From positions 707,501 through 771,500 of the forward strand of contig CAWZYM010000280.1 of NCBI GenBank assembly GCA_963966185.1: DNA of 64,000 nucleotides, read 5' to 3'. A program made the position numbers and the translations under genes. Positions 18,817 through 29,377 of this stretch are shown one piece after another; the stretch's first letter is position 1, and every line of letters begins with the position of its first letter. This stretch comes from Rhabditoides inermis (lineage: Eukaryota; Nematoda; Chromadorea; Rhabditida; Rhabditidae). Under the pieces are notes generated by a model. It was given only the letters and a program-made list of their open reading frames with translations. It had not been told where the DNA came from and did no database searches.

Positions 18817-18908
18817 ATGAATCAGTCAGTTGCGCACATTACGTTGTGTTGTAGTGGTGTGATGGTGTGGTTTTCAAATTTACCAAAAATTGTGAATGCA
18901 CGTTTATT

Positions 18909-19382
18909 TTAACGGTGGACTTCATGGTTTACGGATGCCAGTCGTCGTTGTACTCCCATCTTCGTCTCGCGGTTCATCGTCAGCATGCAGTCGAGGGTGA
19001 GCTTCGTCTGCAACAGGGCTCTCTTCTCTCTCCCTCTCTCCTTGTCGCCTCCCTCTCTCACCTTATCTCTCTCCTCTTTCTCTCTCCTCCCTCTCTCTCT
19101 CTCTCCTTTCTCTCTCCTTTCTCTCTCCTCCCTTTCTGTCTCTCTCTCTGTCTCTCCCTCCCTTTCTGTCTCTCTCTGTCTCTCCCTCCCTTTCTGTCTC
19201 TCTCTCTGTCTCTCCCTCCCTTTCTCTCTCTCTCTCTCTATCTCTCTCCCTCTCCCTCTCACTTCCCACCTTCACCCTGTGCTCCCGCGTCGACTGCGAG
19301 AAGTAGTAGCCGTCCTTGGGGTACTTGGTCACGCACAGCTTGCCCTGAACACAAGAGTAGAGAGAGAGAGAGAAAGAGAGAA

Positions 19383-19431
<49 letters not shown>

Positions 19432-19464
19432 GAGAGGAGAGAGAGAGAGAGGGGGGGAAGGAGA

Positions 19465-19508
<44 letters not shown>

Positions 19509-19546
19509 GAATGAGAGGGAGAGAGAGAGAAAGAGAGAGAGAGAAG

Positions 19547-19605
<59 letters not shown>

Positions 19606-20521
19606 AGAGAGAAGGACCACCCCCGTCGGGCGAGCAGGTGTGCTTGACGAGCAGGTACGTCTCCATGGCGTCCGCCTCCACGTCGCTGCCCGTGATAGTG
19701 AACCACGGATGGCCTGCTATGTTTACATAGCCTTCGCGGCCTTCTGAAAATGCAGGGATGTTACTTTTTTTAAAATATACATATCGTCTTCCCACCACTA
19801 ACCTCGTCAACCTACCCGTCTTTCCCCGGCGTTAGCCTCTGTATCTAGCATCTTAGGCAGGATAAACAATTGATTGATTGATTGATTGATTGAAATATAC
19901 ATAGTGCATGTCGAACGCGCAAATAACGACAAATCGCGGAGCACATATGAATAAAATCATACAAAAACCGGGTGTTTTTATGGGGCCGGGTGTTATTATT
20001 ACTTGATGTTACTTGCAAACTCCCACATTTATTCTGAGCATGACAGTAACAAAACGTACTTATCACGTCGCTGCCCATGAAAGTCTCTTCGTGCTAACGA
20101 AACGAAATCGAAGACTGTGTTCCGTGTTTTTTTGAAGAGTTTGATTGTCGAAGTCATTACACCAAGAGCAGAAATAAAACTATCATCGCAAGAACCTCTC
20201 CAATGCAGAAACCTGCCCAGATGCGCACTTGCACATCACACAAAACTCATCGTGTCGATGAAAATATGATAATAAACGTATTGTATATTGTATTGTACCA
20301 TCTATCCTGCCTCCCCGCACGTCCCACCACTCCCACGGCTGGCGCGGCTTCGAGATCTCGTGGTCCTCCTCGAACCAGTGGGCAAAGTCGTCCCGCCCGT
20401 CCACTTCCTTGGAGAGTATTGATTGATTATTGATCGCTTGCCGTTTGATTATATCGCAGTCAACTAACCATGACTCGCGGGAAAATGCGATAATCACCGG
20501 TGTGAATGCAAACGGGCGAAA
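18909..20521 (-). CDS. Protein of unknown function, five exons, 5' end missing
   Basis: Exons seen: 20521-20469, 20407-20299, 19743-19621, 19344-19270, 19007-18909 (stop TAA overlapping an AATAAA). The first three join in phase and read through TGDYRIFPRVMEVDGRDDF, WFEEDHEISKPRQPWEWWDV and GREGYVNIAGHPWFTITGSD. The last two join in phase and read KLCVTKYPKDGYYFSQSTRE and TKLTLDCMLTMNRETKMG. The join between exons 3 and 4 is off by one base with the nearest GT donor, so either another donor (GTCAAG about 30 nt earlier) is used, or there is an indel or decay. An exon carrying the start must lie above 20521; I could not find it. The three Cys in the last exons and aromatic-rich sequence suggest a folded domain, but I do not recognise the family. 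Confidence 0.55.
19021..19260. repeat. (CT)n tract, about 240 bp
   Basis: Pyrimidine tract in the last intron of the unknown gene, with recurring CTCCCTCCCTTTCTGTCTCT subunits. With the GA tract at 19358-19612 it brackets the 75-bp exon 19270-19344. Confidence 0.95.
19358..19612. repeat. (GA)n tract, about 255 bp
   Basis: Purine tract in the intron before the 75-bp exon, complementary to the CT tract on the other side of that exon. It accounts for the long Arg-Glu and Ser-Leu frames on both strands. Confidence 0.95.
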
Positions 20522-21515
20522 CTGAAAATCACGAACCCATTGAAGTTTATTTCTTTAATTGCAGAACTATGTGCATGAGATGAAACGTATTAGTCCTATA
20601 CAGTTTAGTTTACTAACTCGAGTTCTATACGAAATGAAACGTACTAGTGTAGTTGACTCTCCTGTAATGCTGCGGCTTCGATGGTCCGGGTCCCATAGTT
20701 CAATCGTGTCGCTTCACAAAAGTGCGAAATCGACAGTTGTTTATGTATACTTAAGGCGTCTTTTTTTGTTTTTTTTTGTTTGATGGAATATCAATCACAT
20801 GACGTCATTGCTGAATTGAAAGCATGTTCATGAATGCACAAATCACTTTCGCTCGACCTTCCCAGATTCGCTTCCCTTTTATGATAAGGTCTATGTCCTC
20901 GTTTTTGAGAGAGCGCAAAAGCGGAGAAAAAATGCCTCGCAGCTCTTATGAGATTGTATCAGCGCACGGGGACAAAAAAGTGAGCGCTGAGAGAGGTCTC
21001 CCATTTGAATTTGCATATGCCAATTGATCGCTATCGAAGGCGTATTGATTCGTCGCAGTCGCCTGAGAAACTTCAAAGACATCATAAACCGTCTAGTAAT
21101 CGTTCGGCCCGGCTGTTTCGGCTTTACGACTCTCACTTTGCCGGTCGCCGGTTCATTTGCATTCGCATAGTGTTCCACTGGCTTACCTACGGTAGGTCTG
21201 CTTTCTTGTCTGTCTTCTTTCGTGGCATTTAGACAGAAAACTAATGCGAAACGTAAACGATTGCGCATGTTTGTATTTTTCATGAATCGTCTGATATCAT
21301 GAACCGTTAATAAATTTCGTGAATCGTCTTTTCTTTCTTTCATGAATCGTTTCAAAGCTGAGAACTGTCCAAACATCCATGTCGATCTTATCTTTCCCGA
21401 ATTTCGCCCCGAAACTTCCCATGGCATATTGCCTGACCCTAAAGTGCGCGAAACCATTATCACCCAGGCTATCCAGTGTTTCGTGGATGCGTTTTGGCGG
21501 GAACTATGCTTTGTC

Positions 21516-21523
<8 letters not shown>

Positions 21524-21553
<30 letters not shown>
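21524..21553. repeat. (CT)n microsatellite
   Basis: Short CT tract in gene-free DNA. Confidence 0.9.
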
Positions 21554-21555
<2 letters not shown>

Positions 21556-22995
21556 GTCATCTTCTGGCTATCTCGCATGTCCCTAATCTGCCATTTCTAC
21601 GGCATCAAATGCCAAAAGGCAAGTCGAATGCAGAAAAAAGCGATCCGTCAAGATCGCGTGTATGCAAATGCGTGATTGTGCAAGGATTGCGAGGGTCATC
21701 GCATGTTTGCAAACGATTGCCTCACTCGCTCACTCAATCGACAAATCCCCGCATCCATTAGGCGTTGTGCAATGGTGCTCGGGACAAACAGAGTGGGAAC
21801 GCTAAACCACATGTGCTCATTCGAAACATTGAACCAGACAGATTATCCAGATCCTACTCGTTCGTTGAGTGAATTTCTGATTCACCATCACTTACAAAAT
21901 GTCTGTCTTGTCTCCAGAAACCGCTATCGCTGGCAACATGTTTCAACGGTCGTCTACTTTGTGTCCAGAAACCGCTATCAATTTACGGCCTGCCAAGCGT
22001 TTCTTGTCGCGATAAAGACCACTTTTTCTCCCACTTTTTCCCGTCGCTTCCGAGCCGTTGGCCTCTTTTTCCGTCGCTTTTTCTCGATTTGCATAGCGAG
22101 CAGTGCGCGAAACGAGAATATCACTATATCACCAATCACCGAACCGCCGGTTGTGATAAGTATCGATCGTGCTTCTTGGATTGAGAAATTCGACGAGAGA
22201 CTGTGAAAACAAATGGGTTGATAGGTTAGTTCGGTAAACATCTTTCGACACATGCACAGCTACTGAACCACCGCCGTGGAGGTCACACATACTGTCTTTT
22301 TCGTCCAGCTACTAATCTGCATATCTGAAACAGCGGCCGACTTGGTACGAAGCGAGCAAGGTCACAACCTCTGAAGAAGTGAGATTGAGGTGAGATGCGA
22401 CGATAGACGGCTGGAGAATAGGCGAGAGAGCGTGGGATTATGAGAGAGTATCATGTCTGTCGCGGAAACATTCAAATGTGTGAAGGGACGACTAATTGAT
22501 CAGATAGGGGGAGAGGCTGCGCATCAATCAGGCTAGTCGTTTGTGGTTCACTTGGAAGGGAGAGACGACTCTATCACTGGTGTCATCTATGGTATCGCGT
22601 AGCGGCTGGCTTCTAGTAAGCATTCTTTGTTTCTGCATATTACAACCAGCGCGGCAGCGCTGGTTGGTTTGTGTTAACCCTAGTCGCGCGCTAGAATCGG
22701 CAAAAGGCGATTGAACGAAAGGTTCCTTAGAATCTTTACGAGAACAATGTGATGCTGATAAATGTTATCAGAATGTCAGAAAATGGTTAAGTTTCGATTT
22801 TGGTAACGCTAGCTGTTGTAGGAAGCGAGATACGCGCGCGCGCCCCCTGAGGGGCAGGCAATCCCCCGTGTACGGAACGTTTTCTCGGGGGGGGGTGGCG
22901 CGCACCGGCTGCCCCCAGCAGACAGGAGGTGCACTATCCGCACTGCCTGTGGTTTGCACTGATATCGTTTAGATCGCGGGCTCTGCCGTGCGCAC

Positions 22996-23066
22996 AGTAG
23001 TGTTGTGGTTAGCGATTGCGCCCGTTGAGACACATGGCTCGAGTTCGGTTCCGGCTGGCGGCGAAC
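22996..23066 (+). repeat. tRNA-like relic
   Basis: A-box-like TGGTTAGCGATTGCG and B-box-like GAGTTCGGTTCCGGC at tRNA spacing. No good anticodon arm can be drawn, so this is a tRNA-derived relic and not a gene. Confidence 0.4.
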
Positions 23067-23267
23067 CTTTTGTAATATATGATTTTACATAGAAATGACA
23101 TTGGAATTGTAAATTTTCCCATCAGCATTACCGAAACTCTTTTTTGCAAGTTTTATACAATTTTGGACTCAGCAAGGTGAGTGAACTGTTGGATTTCTTT
23201 AAAAAAAATGTTTTGTGGTTCATGTTAATGTAGAAAGATTTATATGAAATCCAATAAAAGTACATTC

Positions 23268-23565
23268 ATTATCTTTTAAAAGGACTTCCGTAAGAGAAGA
23301 GTTTGTGTTACTCAATGTAATGCAACAAAAGCTCATGCATTTTATCAATCGAAATAGTACACAAACCTGCTCCAATAGTTCAACAAGTTATATATAATCG
23401 ATCGGATACCGAAATTTCCCGACATACAACATTTGCTCGCATTAGTTTTTATTGCAGAAAGAGCAGGTTTGTTTACTATTTCGATTGATAAAATGCATGA
23501 GCTTTTGTTGCATTACATTGAGTAACACAAACTCTTCTCTTACGGAAGTCCTTTTAAAAGATAAT
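23268..23565. mobile_element. Near-perfect 105-bp inverted repeat (hairpin/MITE)
   Basis: Left arm 23268-23372 and right arm 23461-23565 are reverse complements with a single mismatch (GTACAC against GTAAAC), separated by 88 bp. Arms this long and this identical indicate a recent origin. The inner arm ends carry AAACCTGCTC, a word also present in both terminal repeats of the element at 62536-63430, suggesting a shared repeat family. Transcribed, it would fold into a 105-bp double-stranded stem. Confidence 0.85.
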
Positions 23566-24634
23566 CTACCTTTCATGGTTCATTTTGTCTTCGAAACATC
23601 TCTTGATTTTCCGCTCTTCTGTTGTGTTGCGTCTCTTACGCGCTTGATCCCTCTGTCATATAAAAAGTCGATTTGGCGCAATCTCGACTGATTACGTGAT
23701 TACGTGATTACTGCTTGGTATGTCTGACCGGAAAGTGCGGCCCATCTTGTCTGTTGGACTTTCGGGTCACGAAAGGGCGGCCCGCTTCTTTAGCCCTTTA
23801 GTGATATCAATTATCTCCGCTCTATTTGTTTATTCTCGCGCATCCTCTAATCCGGCCGGCGCGCTTTTGACCTTTACTGTCCTTGTATACTGTAGACAGC
23901 CCTAATTTGCATACATTGTGTGCATTGGCGGAGATGCTAGGGACGGGCCGCTAATTGATGAGCTTATGGTCCCTTTATGATGTCCCCCGGGGACACTGTT
24001 TAGAGCACCTTAAAGAAAACCGTGATTGACAGGTGTGATTGTGTGATAGCTTGAAGGCGGCATACTAGTGATTTAGTGATAACAGCCTTTGTCAAAGGCA
24101 GTTTCAGCGGCGATAAACTATTCCGCGGCGTTTATTTCCATCCAGGCATTCTTGTACTAGTATAACTGTTTTGCGCGCGTGCCGCTTCTCATCTCGTGAC
24201 AATAGCGTGGGAGCGTCAGCTGTACTAGTTCTACTATTTCCGTCCCCGGAATATCAATGTATCAGATGTATCGCGTTTCGCATCAAATCACTTTTATTAT
24301 GTATCCAAAATCAGATTTTTTTATGAATAGATCAGTTCACAGTCGGCGGTCTTCGAAGATCTTCCTTCTTCTTCTTAGCATCGTTCTTTTTTGGAAGTTG
24401 CATTCCGTTTGTGAAGTGATCTTCACATTTCACTGTATAGTTTCTCCATGTTTTCTACTGACTCACTGCCACTTTCTCTTTTTCAAATATTTTTTTCGCG
24501 CGCTCACTCTCTCCCTCTCTGACTTGTACTATGTGTGTACTAGTTCGTTTGCGCGGGAAGGCGAATCATTTGATCATTTTGAATGCGCACACTGGAGTGT
24601 GGCAAGTGAAAGGGATAGCCCTCATGCCAAGTGC

Positions 24635-24639
<5 letters not shown>

Positions 24640-24706
<67 letters not shown>
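24640..24706. repeat. (GA)n microsatellite
   Basis: Uninterrupted GA tract in the upstream region of the cki pair. Confidence 0.95.
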
Positions 24707-24708
<2 letters not shown>

Positions 24709-24857
24709 TCGCGCGCAACATGCCGTCATTATTCTGCGATTCTGGTGCACTTTCCAAGCGGGAGATGCGACACATTTGAATGTGTTTGTCTCATTTCGGC
24801 ATACTACAGTAACTTCTAGGGATGCGTTTGAAAAACTCCGTATTTGGGTGTTTTTGA

Positions 24858-24988
24858 TTTTGGCGCGCCACCGTGACCCATTGAATGTTCTCTCACTCAC
24901 TCACCCATAAGATTAGCTCCCTTGAAATATATCTGCCGCGCATTTTAACCCGAATCGCCTCTCTATAGTAAATACGGTTTTGGCGGGA
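24858..24988 (+). promoter_or_regulatory. Two E2F/DP-like sites
   Basis: TTTTGGCGCGCC at 24858-24869 and TTTTGGCGGGA at 24978-24988 fit the E2F/DP consensus (TTTSSCGC-like). They lie about 1.7 kb before the first CDK-inhibitor gene. Binding is an inference from motif only. Confidence 0.4.
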
Positions 24989-26641
24989 TCGAGAGTGCGT
25001 TTCGAACTTCCCCTAACGTATTCAAAACACGGGGAAATAAGGTCGGTCCCTCTTAGAGAGCACGAGAGCTTATCAGTGACTACTCGCAAGTTTTACTCTG
25101 CGCGATCTCAGTGATAACCAGTAATGTCGAAAGAGTGCCGACTCAGCGTCTGCTCTCCACTACAGTACCCGTGTTGTGGTCACATGTGCTGAAGTAAACA
25201 ACAAGTTGTCCCCCCCTGTCTAAGATGATATCTCACCCGAATCTAATGAATCTGCCCCCAAAAAATATGTCTCAGAATTTCACTTTCTTAAAGAGAGCCG
25301 TCAAAAGTGAAATGAGAACGTCAGAAGATGCGCGGGAGATGGGGGCATGTTCGCTTTATTTACGACTGTTTACGATCCCCCACTCTCTGCAAACTCGGTT
25401 GATAGGGGGTGGTGATAGAGTGATACGAGGTTGGCTGTGTGCCCGAGCAGTCATTACTGATACACTGATAGCTGTCACTGTACTATCACTAACAGTTGAG
25501 GTCATGCTTTCGCTGTGTGTTCCGTGTCCTTTCTTCTGCATATAGTTTCAGCTTATCTGATGCATAGTTTTTGCGCTAGTTTTTCTAGTCCTTTTTGGGT
25601 GGCCGGGGACCACACAGGAAGAATATGGCAATAGAAACAAAGCTCTCTAATCCCCTATCTCTGACACCTTTGACAGGTCTATGGAGCAGAAATTTCGTAT
25701 AGTAGAGTGCTTCCAGCGTTGTTTCCATCAATCTCACCATTCACATGATGTCTATGTTGTTTCGAAACATGCGCGATTCCCAGTCCGAGGTGTTTTAGCC
25801 GAGGTGTTTTAATGTTTTGATATAGGAGTTGGATAGTATTCAGGAGACGCATACTGGTGATCTGTCAGATCTTAGCTTTTCCCCATCAAAAACAAAACGC
25901 GTGTGTGATCTATATATGACACATCAGCAATATCATTGTTCCCTTCCGTTGTGATAGATTATGTTGTGATATGTTCTTCAATCACCGCCTCCCTTGCTCT
26001 CTTTCTCTCTGACATTTTGCTATACGACTGATCTGCTATCACTCTTGATAGCACGATAATAATGATCTGATTTAATGATCTGTTTTGCTGGTTTCCCACC
26101 GTATACCCTTGGCAGCTTGCCCATGGGGGTGGGCGAGAGAGTGGGAGAGCGCAGAGATGAGGGGGGCGGGGCTCGGTCTCCCCATAGCCCGCCCCCTCCT
26201 CTTGGCCAGTCAGCCGCCGCGCGCTGCCACCGCGCAGCCCTCATTTGAATATCGATCCGCTCGTGCCCTGAGGGGCGATTGCAGCTGTCGGCTGGTGTGA
26301 GAGAGACCGTTTGTCATCCGGTCCTCGCTGCTTCTTCTTTACACTCTTCCGATCGCTTTAGTTGACCTCACCTCACCTCACCTCACTTTACTGTGACTGA
26401 CTGACTTACCGGCTGGTTTAATACCGCGGTGGCAGTTTCACAATCACAGATTCTACCCTTTCTTCTCTATTTGATATTTGATCCCATCCCGTCTCCATTT
26501 TGAATATTGTTTACCATCGCGGTCGTCTATGACCCCGTTGACCTTTTGTGTTTGGCTCGGCGCCGCGCACTCAAATATATCCACCCGCGTGCCTCCACAT
26601 TTGCATATATGTGCTCATATAGTCCTTGCAGTATCTCAACC

Positions 26642-27261
26642 ATGTCCACTTCTCCCGTTACGAAGACGATCAAGCGATCGGCGCGGCGGTGTCTGTTCGG
26701 CCGGGACCCTGTCCGGACGAACGAGTGGGTCAACGCCAAGCTGAAGCAGATCGAGCAGGAGCAGAAGGCGAAGTGGAACTACGACTTTGTCATCGACTGC
26801 CCCCTTCCATCGTCCACCGCCGAGTATGCCTACACTCCCTGTGTTGATGCGCCGGCGTTCTATCATCAGGTGAGAGAGAGAGGGAGAGAGAGAGAGCAGG
26901 GAATGACCGCTACCTTGCAGAAGTGGGTTGCCTCCTCCACGATGAACTCTCCGCAGGCCGAGAACCGGCCGCCCGTGTCCGCTCCGAGCACCCCCGTGGA
27001 TATGGACATGTCCATCTCGCCCCTCCAGCCGCAGAGGAGGTTCGACGCGTCCCCGAAGAAGCGCCAGCAGGCAAAGGTCACCGGTGAGTATCACTCTATT
27101 TCTCTGGTCTCTCTCTCTCTCCCTCTCCCTCTCGCTCACTCTAACCCTCTATCCTTCCAGACTTCATGGGCGTGTCGAAGAAGCGCGTGCAGCTGCGTCG
27201 CACCCCGAGCGGCAAGTCCGAAATGGTGGCAGTGTCACCGAGGAGGATCGATTCCGGATAA
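26642..27261 (+). CDS. cki: p27Kip1/CIP-KIP-type CDK inhibitor, first copy
   Basis: Three exons, 26642-26869, 26921-27083 and 27161-27261, give 163 residues in phase. ARRCLFG is the cyclin-binding RxLFG motif and KWNYDF the CDK-binding segment of the p27 family, followed by PLPSS and a PAFYHQ stretch resembling the family's C-terminal inhibitory segment. The C-terminal QAKVTDFMGVSKKR fits a PIP-box degron (Q-x-x-h-T-D-aromatic with a basic residue four positions on), like p21 QTSMTDFY. In C. elegans the CKI proteins block G1 cyclin-CDK in the nucleus and CKI-1 is a CRL4-Cdt2 target. The start is chosen at the ATG closest to the conserved domain; an in-frame ATG lies 30 nt upstream. Its tandem neighbour at 29.4 kb mirrors the cki-1/cki-2 arrangement. 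Which orthologue it is remains undecided. Confidence 0.88.
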
Positions 27262-29377
27262 ACACTTGAACTTTGCACTTGAGTGACCTGTGCACCTTTC
27301 GACTAGAAAGTAAGATGCTATCTGATCTGGCGCCCAGCCAGGGGACCTTGGAACGCTCGTTGGTCGGTGCAGGTTTATTGCGAACCGTTCTCGATCACTT
27401 TTACGTTACACGGTTATTGAATGGAGTGAGTTATGCGCGGGGAGTGACCCCCCAGTTGGGTAACCCTCACGTAAGAGTGGCGCGACATGGTGCATAAAGT
27501 GAGTGATGATGAGTAATAAACTATATGCTAATGGGGAGATAAGGAGGCACAGCTGTGAGGATTACACAGCCCTCTTCTTTACGGACTGTCAGCTTTACAT
27601 CAGCGAGAGGAAGGTCAATGGGGTGAGAGAGTGGCTGGGACTGAATGGATTGCATAATGCAGCATTGTTCCACCATGCAGCTTCCATTAGTCGAAATGTC
27701 GCCGTATTGATTATGCTGATTGGTACGTGTCTGTTTGGTTTGGGATTGGGTGTATGGTATCTGTGAGTGGCGGTGTCTTGACTTTGACATACTGATATGC
27801 GGCTTATTCGCGGAATTAGGGTGGGTTTAGAGGCGGCGGCCGCTCTTTCTGCGCGGGCGGCAGGGGTCACGTATTGTTTGGAATATGCAAATGAGTGGAG
27901 GTATCCTCTGGTAAGACAATACGGTCTGCGCTCTCCTCAATTGCACAGTGTCTAGACACTGTCAGTCAGGCAGGTGAGGCAGAGGAGGCCATGGCTGTCA
28001 ACTGAGTTAGACTGGGCTTTGAAGTCGCCGCAGTCAATTAGCAGACAAGACACTCGTAAACTTGTGTAATTGGGTCACGGTTCGAATGCGAACACTACTT
28101 TTGATCTACTCGGATTCGGATCTCGAAACAAGATTTCATCTTTTGTTCGTCACGTGTTGCTGCACTTCGCGCGGGAATCGTGCCAAAAGAAACGGAAAGT
28201 GACAGAATGAGTGAGTGTGTGGTCTTCTCTCTCTGTGATTCCTGTCTCGTTATGAGCTCTTGTTATGATACCACATTCTCGCGCCAAAAGTGAGAGTGCG
28301 ACATCTGGAATCTCCTCGAATCGTGCACTCTCTCATCAGATCAGATGCGCTCACTGGCAACATGCCATCCTACCACACAAGAAGAAACCGGAAAAGTTGC
28401 GCGAAAAAAGTGCGATCTCAAAAGGGGTGGGAATTGGCAAAAGACGATGTCTGCGCATCTCACTTTCACGCAGTATTCTCATGCCCGCCCGCGAACGAGA
28501 GAGAAAGTGACACAATGGAGCGTGCCAAATACTGACGTGAGAGAAGCACGTGGGAACCTATACTGTAGCAGCTCAACTAACAACTGGACAGACAGACGGG
28601 GAAATGAGGGGTGAGCCACTTAGAATGCTCACAGATGGCGAGGTCTCAATTACTGCGCGAGCTCTCGACAGTGCTCAGCTATTTAGCAGTCATTATTTTT
28701 CGAGATGAACCCATAAGTGGTTGGGACATTTCTGTGGACAGATGTGGATAAATATTAGCGGATCAGCACTTGAGATTCCTTGTGAACTGGGAAACTAACA
28801 TTTTCAGGTAAAAGTTTTCGGTGCTTTAGAAATACAAACAGGAAACATTTATCGAAAGTACACTTGTTTTATACTTTATATGCGTTTATTCAATTTTTAA
28901 AATCTTTTAACGAATTTATTAAACTCATTTATACATTCTAAATGATAAATAAAAACTACACTGACTGAAAAATAAAATGCTGGGTCCCGCCACGAAGGGA
29001 GTGAAGTGGCATAGAGTACTGTCGGCATCGAAAAGGCGGCTGATGCGAATGCCAAGGTCACTCGTTTTGCCGAAATTTTGTTCGTTTTCTAGTTTATTTT
29101 ATGTTTCTATAAAATTAAATGCATCTAGTACAACCTTTATTTCACGCCTGTTTGCACTTTCATCGCCTCAGAAGCGCGCGATCTTTCGTTGTCCCAAAAT
29201 CTGCTGCGCTCGCGTTTTCGTCGCCTTTGTTCGGCCCGCCATCTGCGCGATCAGCACTCCCATCTTGCTCACTTTCACTCGCTCCGGAAAACTCGCCTAT
29301 CGATTCTTTTTGCGGCCATTCATTGGCGCATCCGCACATTTCCTCTTGCAGTAGTGCGGCCTATTCACGAACTCGAC
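27262..29377. promoter_or_regulatory. Spacer between the two CDK-inhibitor genes
   Basis: No gene seen in 2.1 kb. E2F-like words TTCGCGCGGGAA (28166-28177) and, on the minus strand, TTTTGGCGC (28281-28289) lie here. An AT-rich block spans 28840-28980. Confidence 0.45.

Larger units (their letters stand above)
20522..26641. other. 6-kb stretch without convincing genes
   Basis: Open frames here (up to about 217 codons) lack motifs, splice continuity and plausible composition, and one is a (GA)n translation at 24640-24705. The stretch holds a 105-bp inverted repeat (23268-23565), a tRNA-like relic (22996-23066), E2F-like words (21492, 24858, 24978) and promoter-like AT/GC-mixed sequence before the first cki gene. 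Confidence 0.5.

Noticed and set aside
19063..19647. Long Arg-Glu and Ser-Leu frames on both strands
   Set aside because: They are translations of the GA and CT tracts and disagree with the spliced exons in the same place.
20891..21463. 190-codon minus-strand frame
   Set aside because: No motif, no splice partners, composition of random translation; overlapped by other random frames.
24257..24910. 217-codon plus-strand frame
   Set aside because: It includes a GA tract in its middle and lacks any recognisable domain; it appears to be a chance opening.
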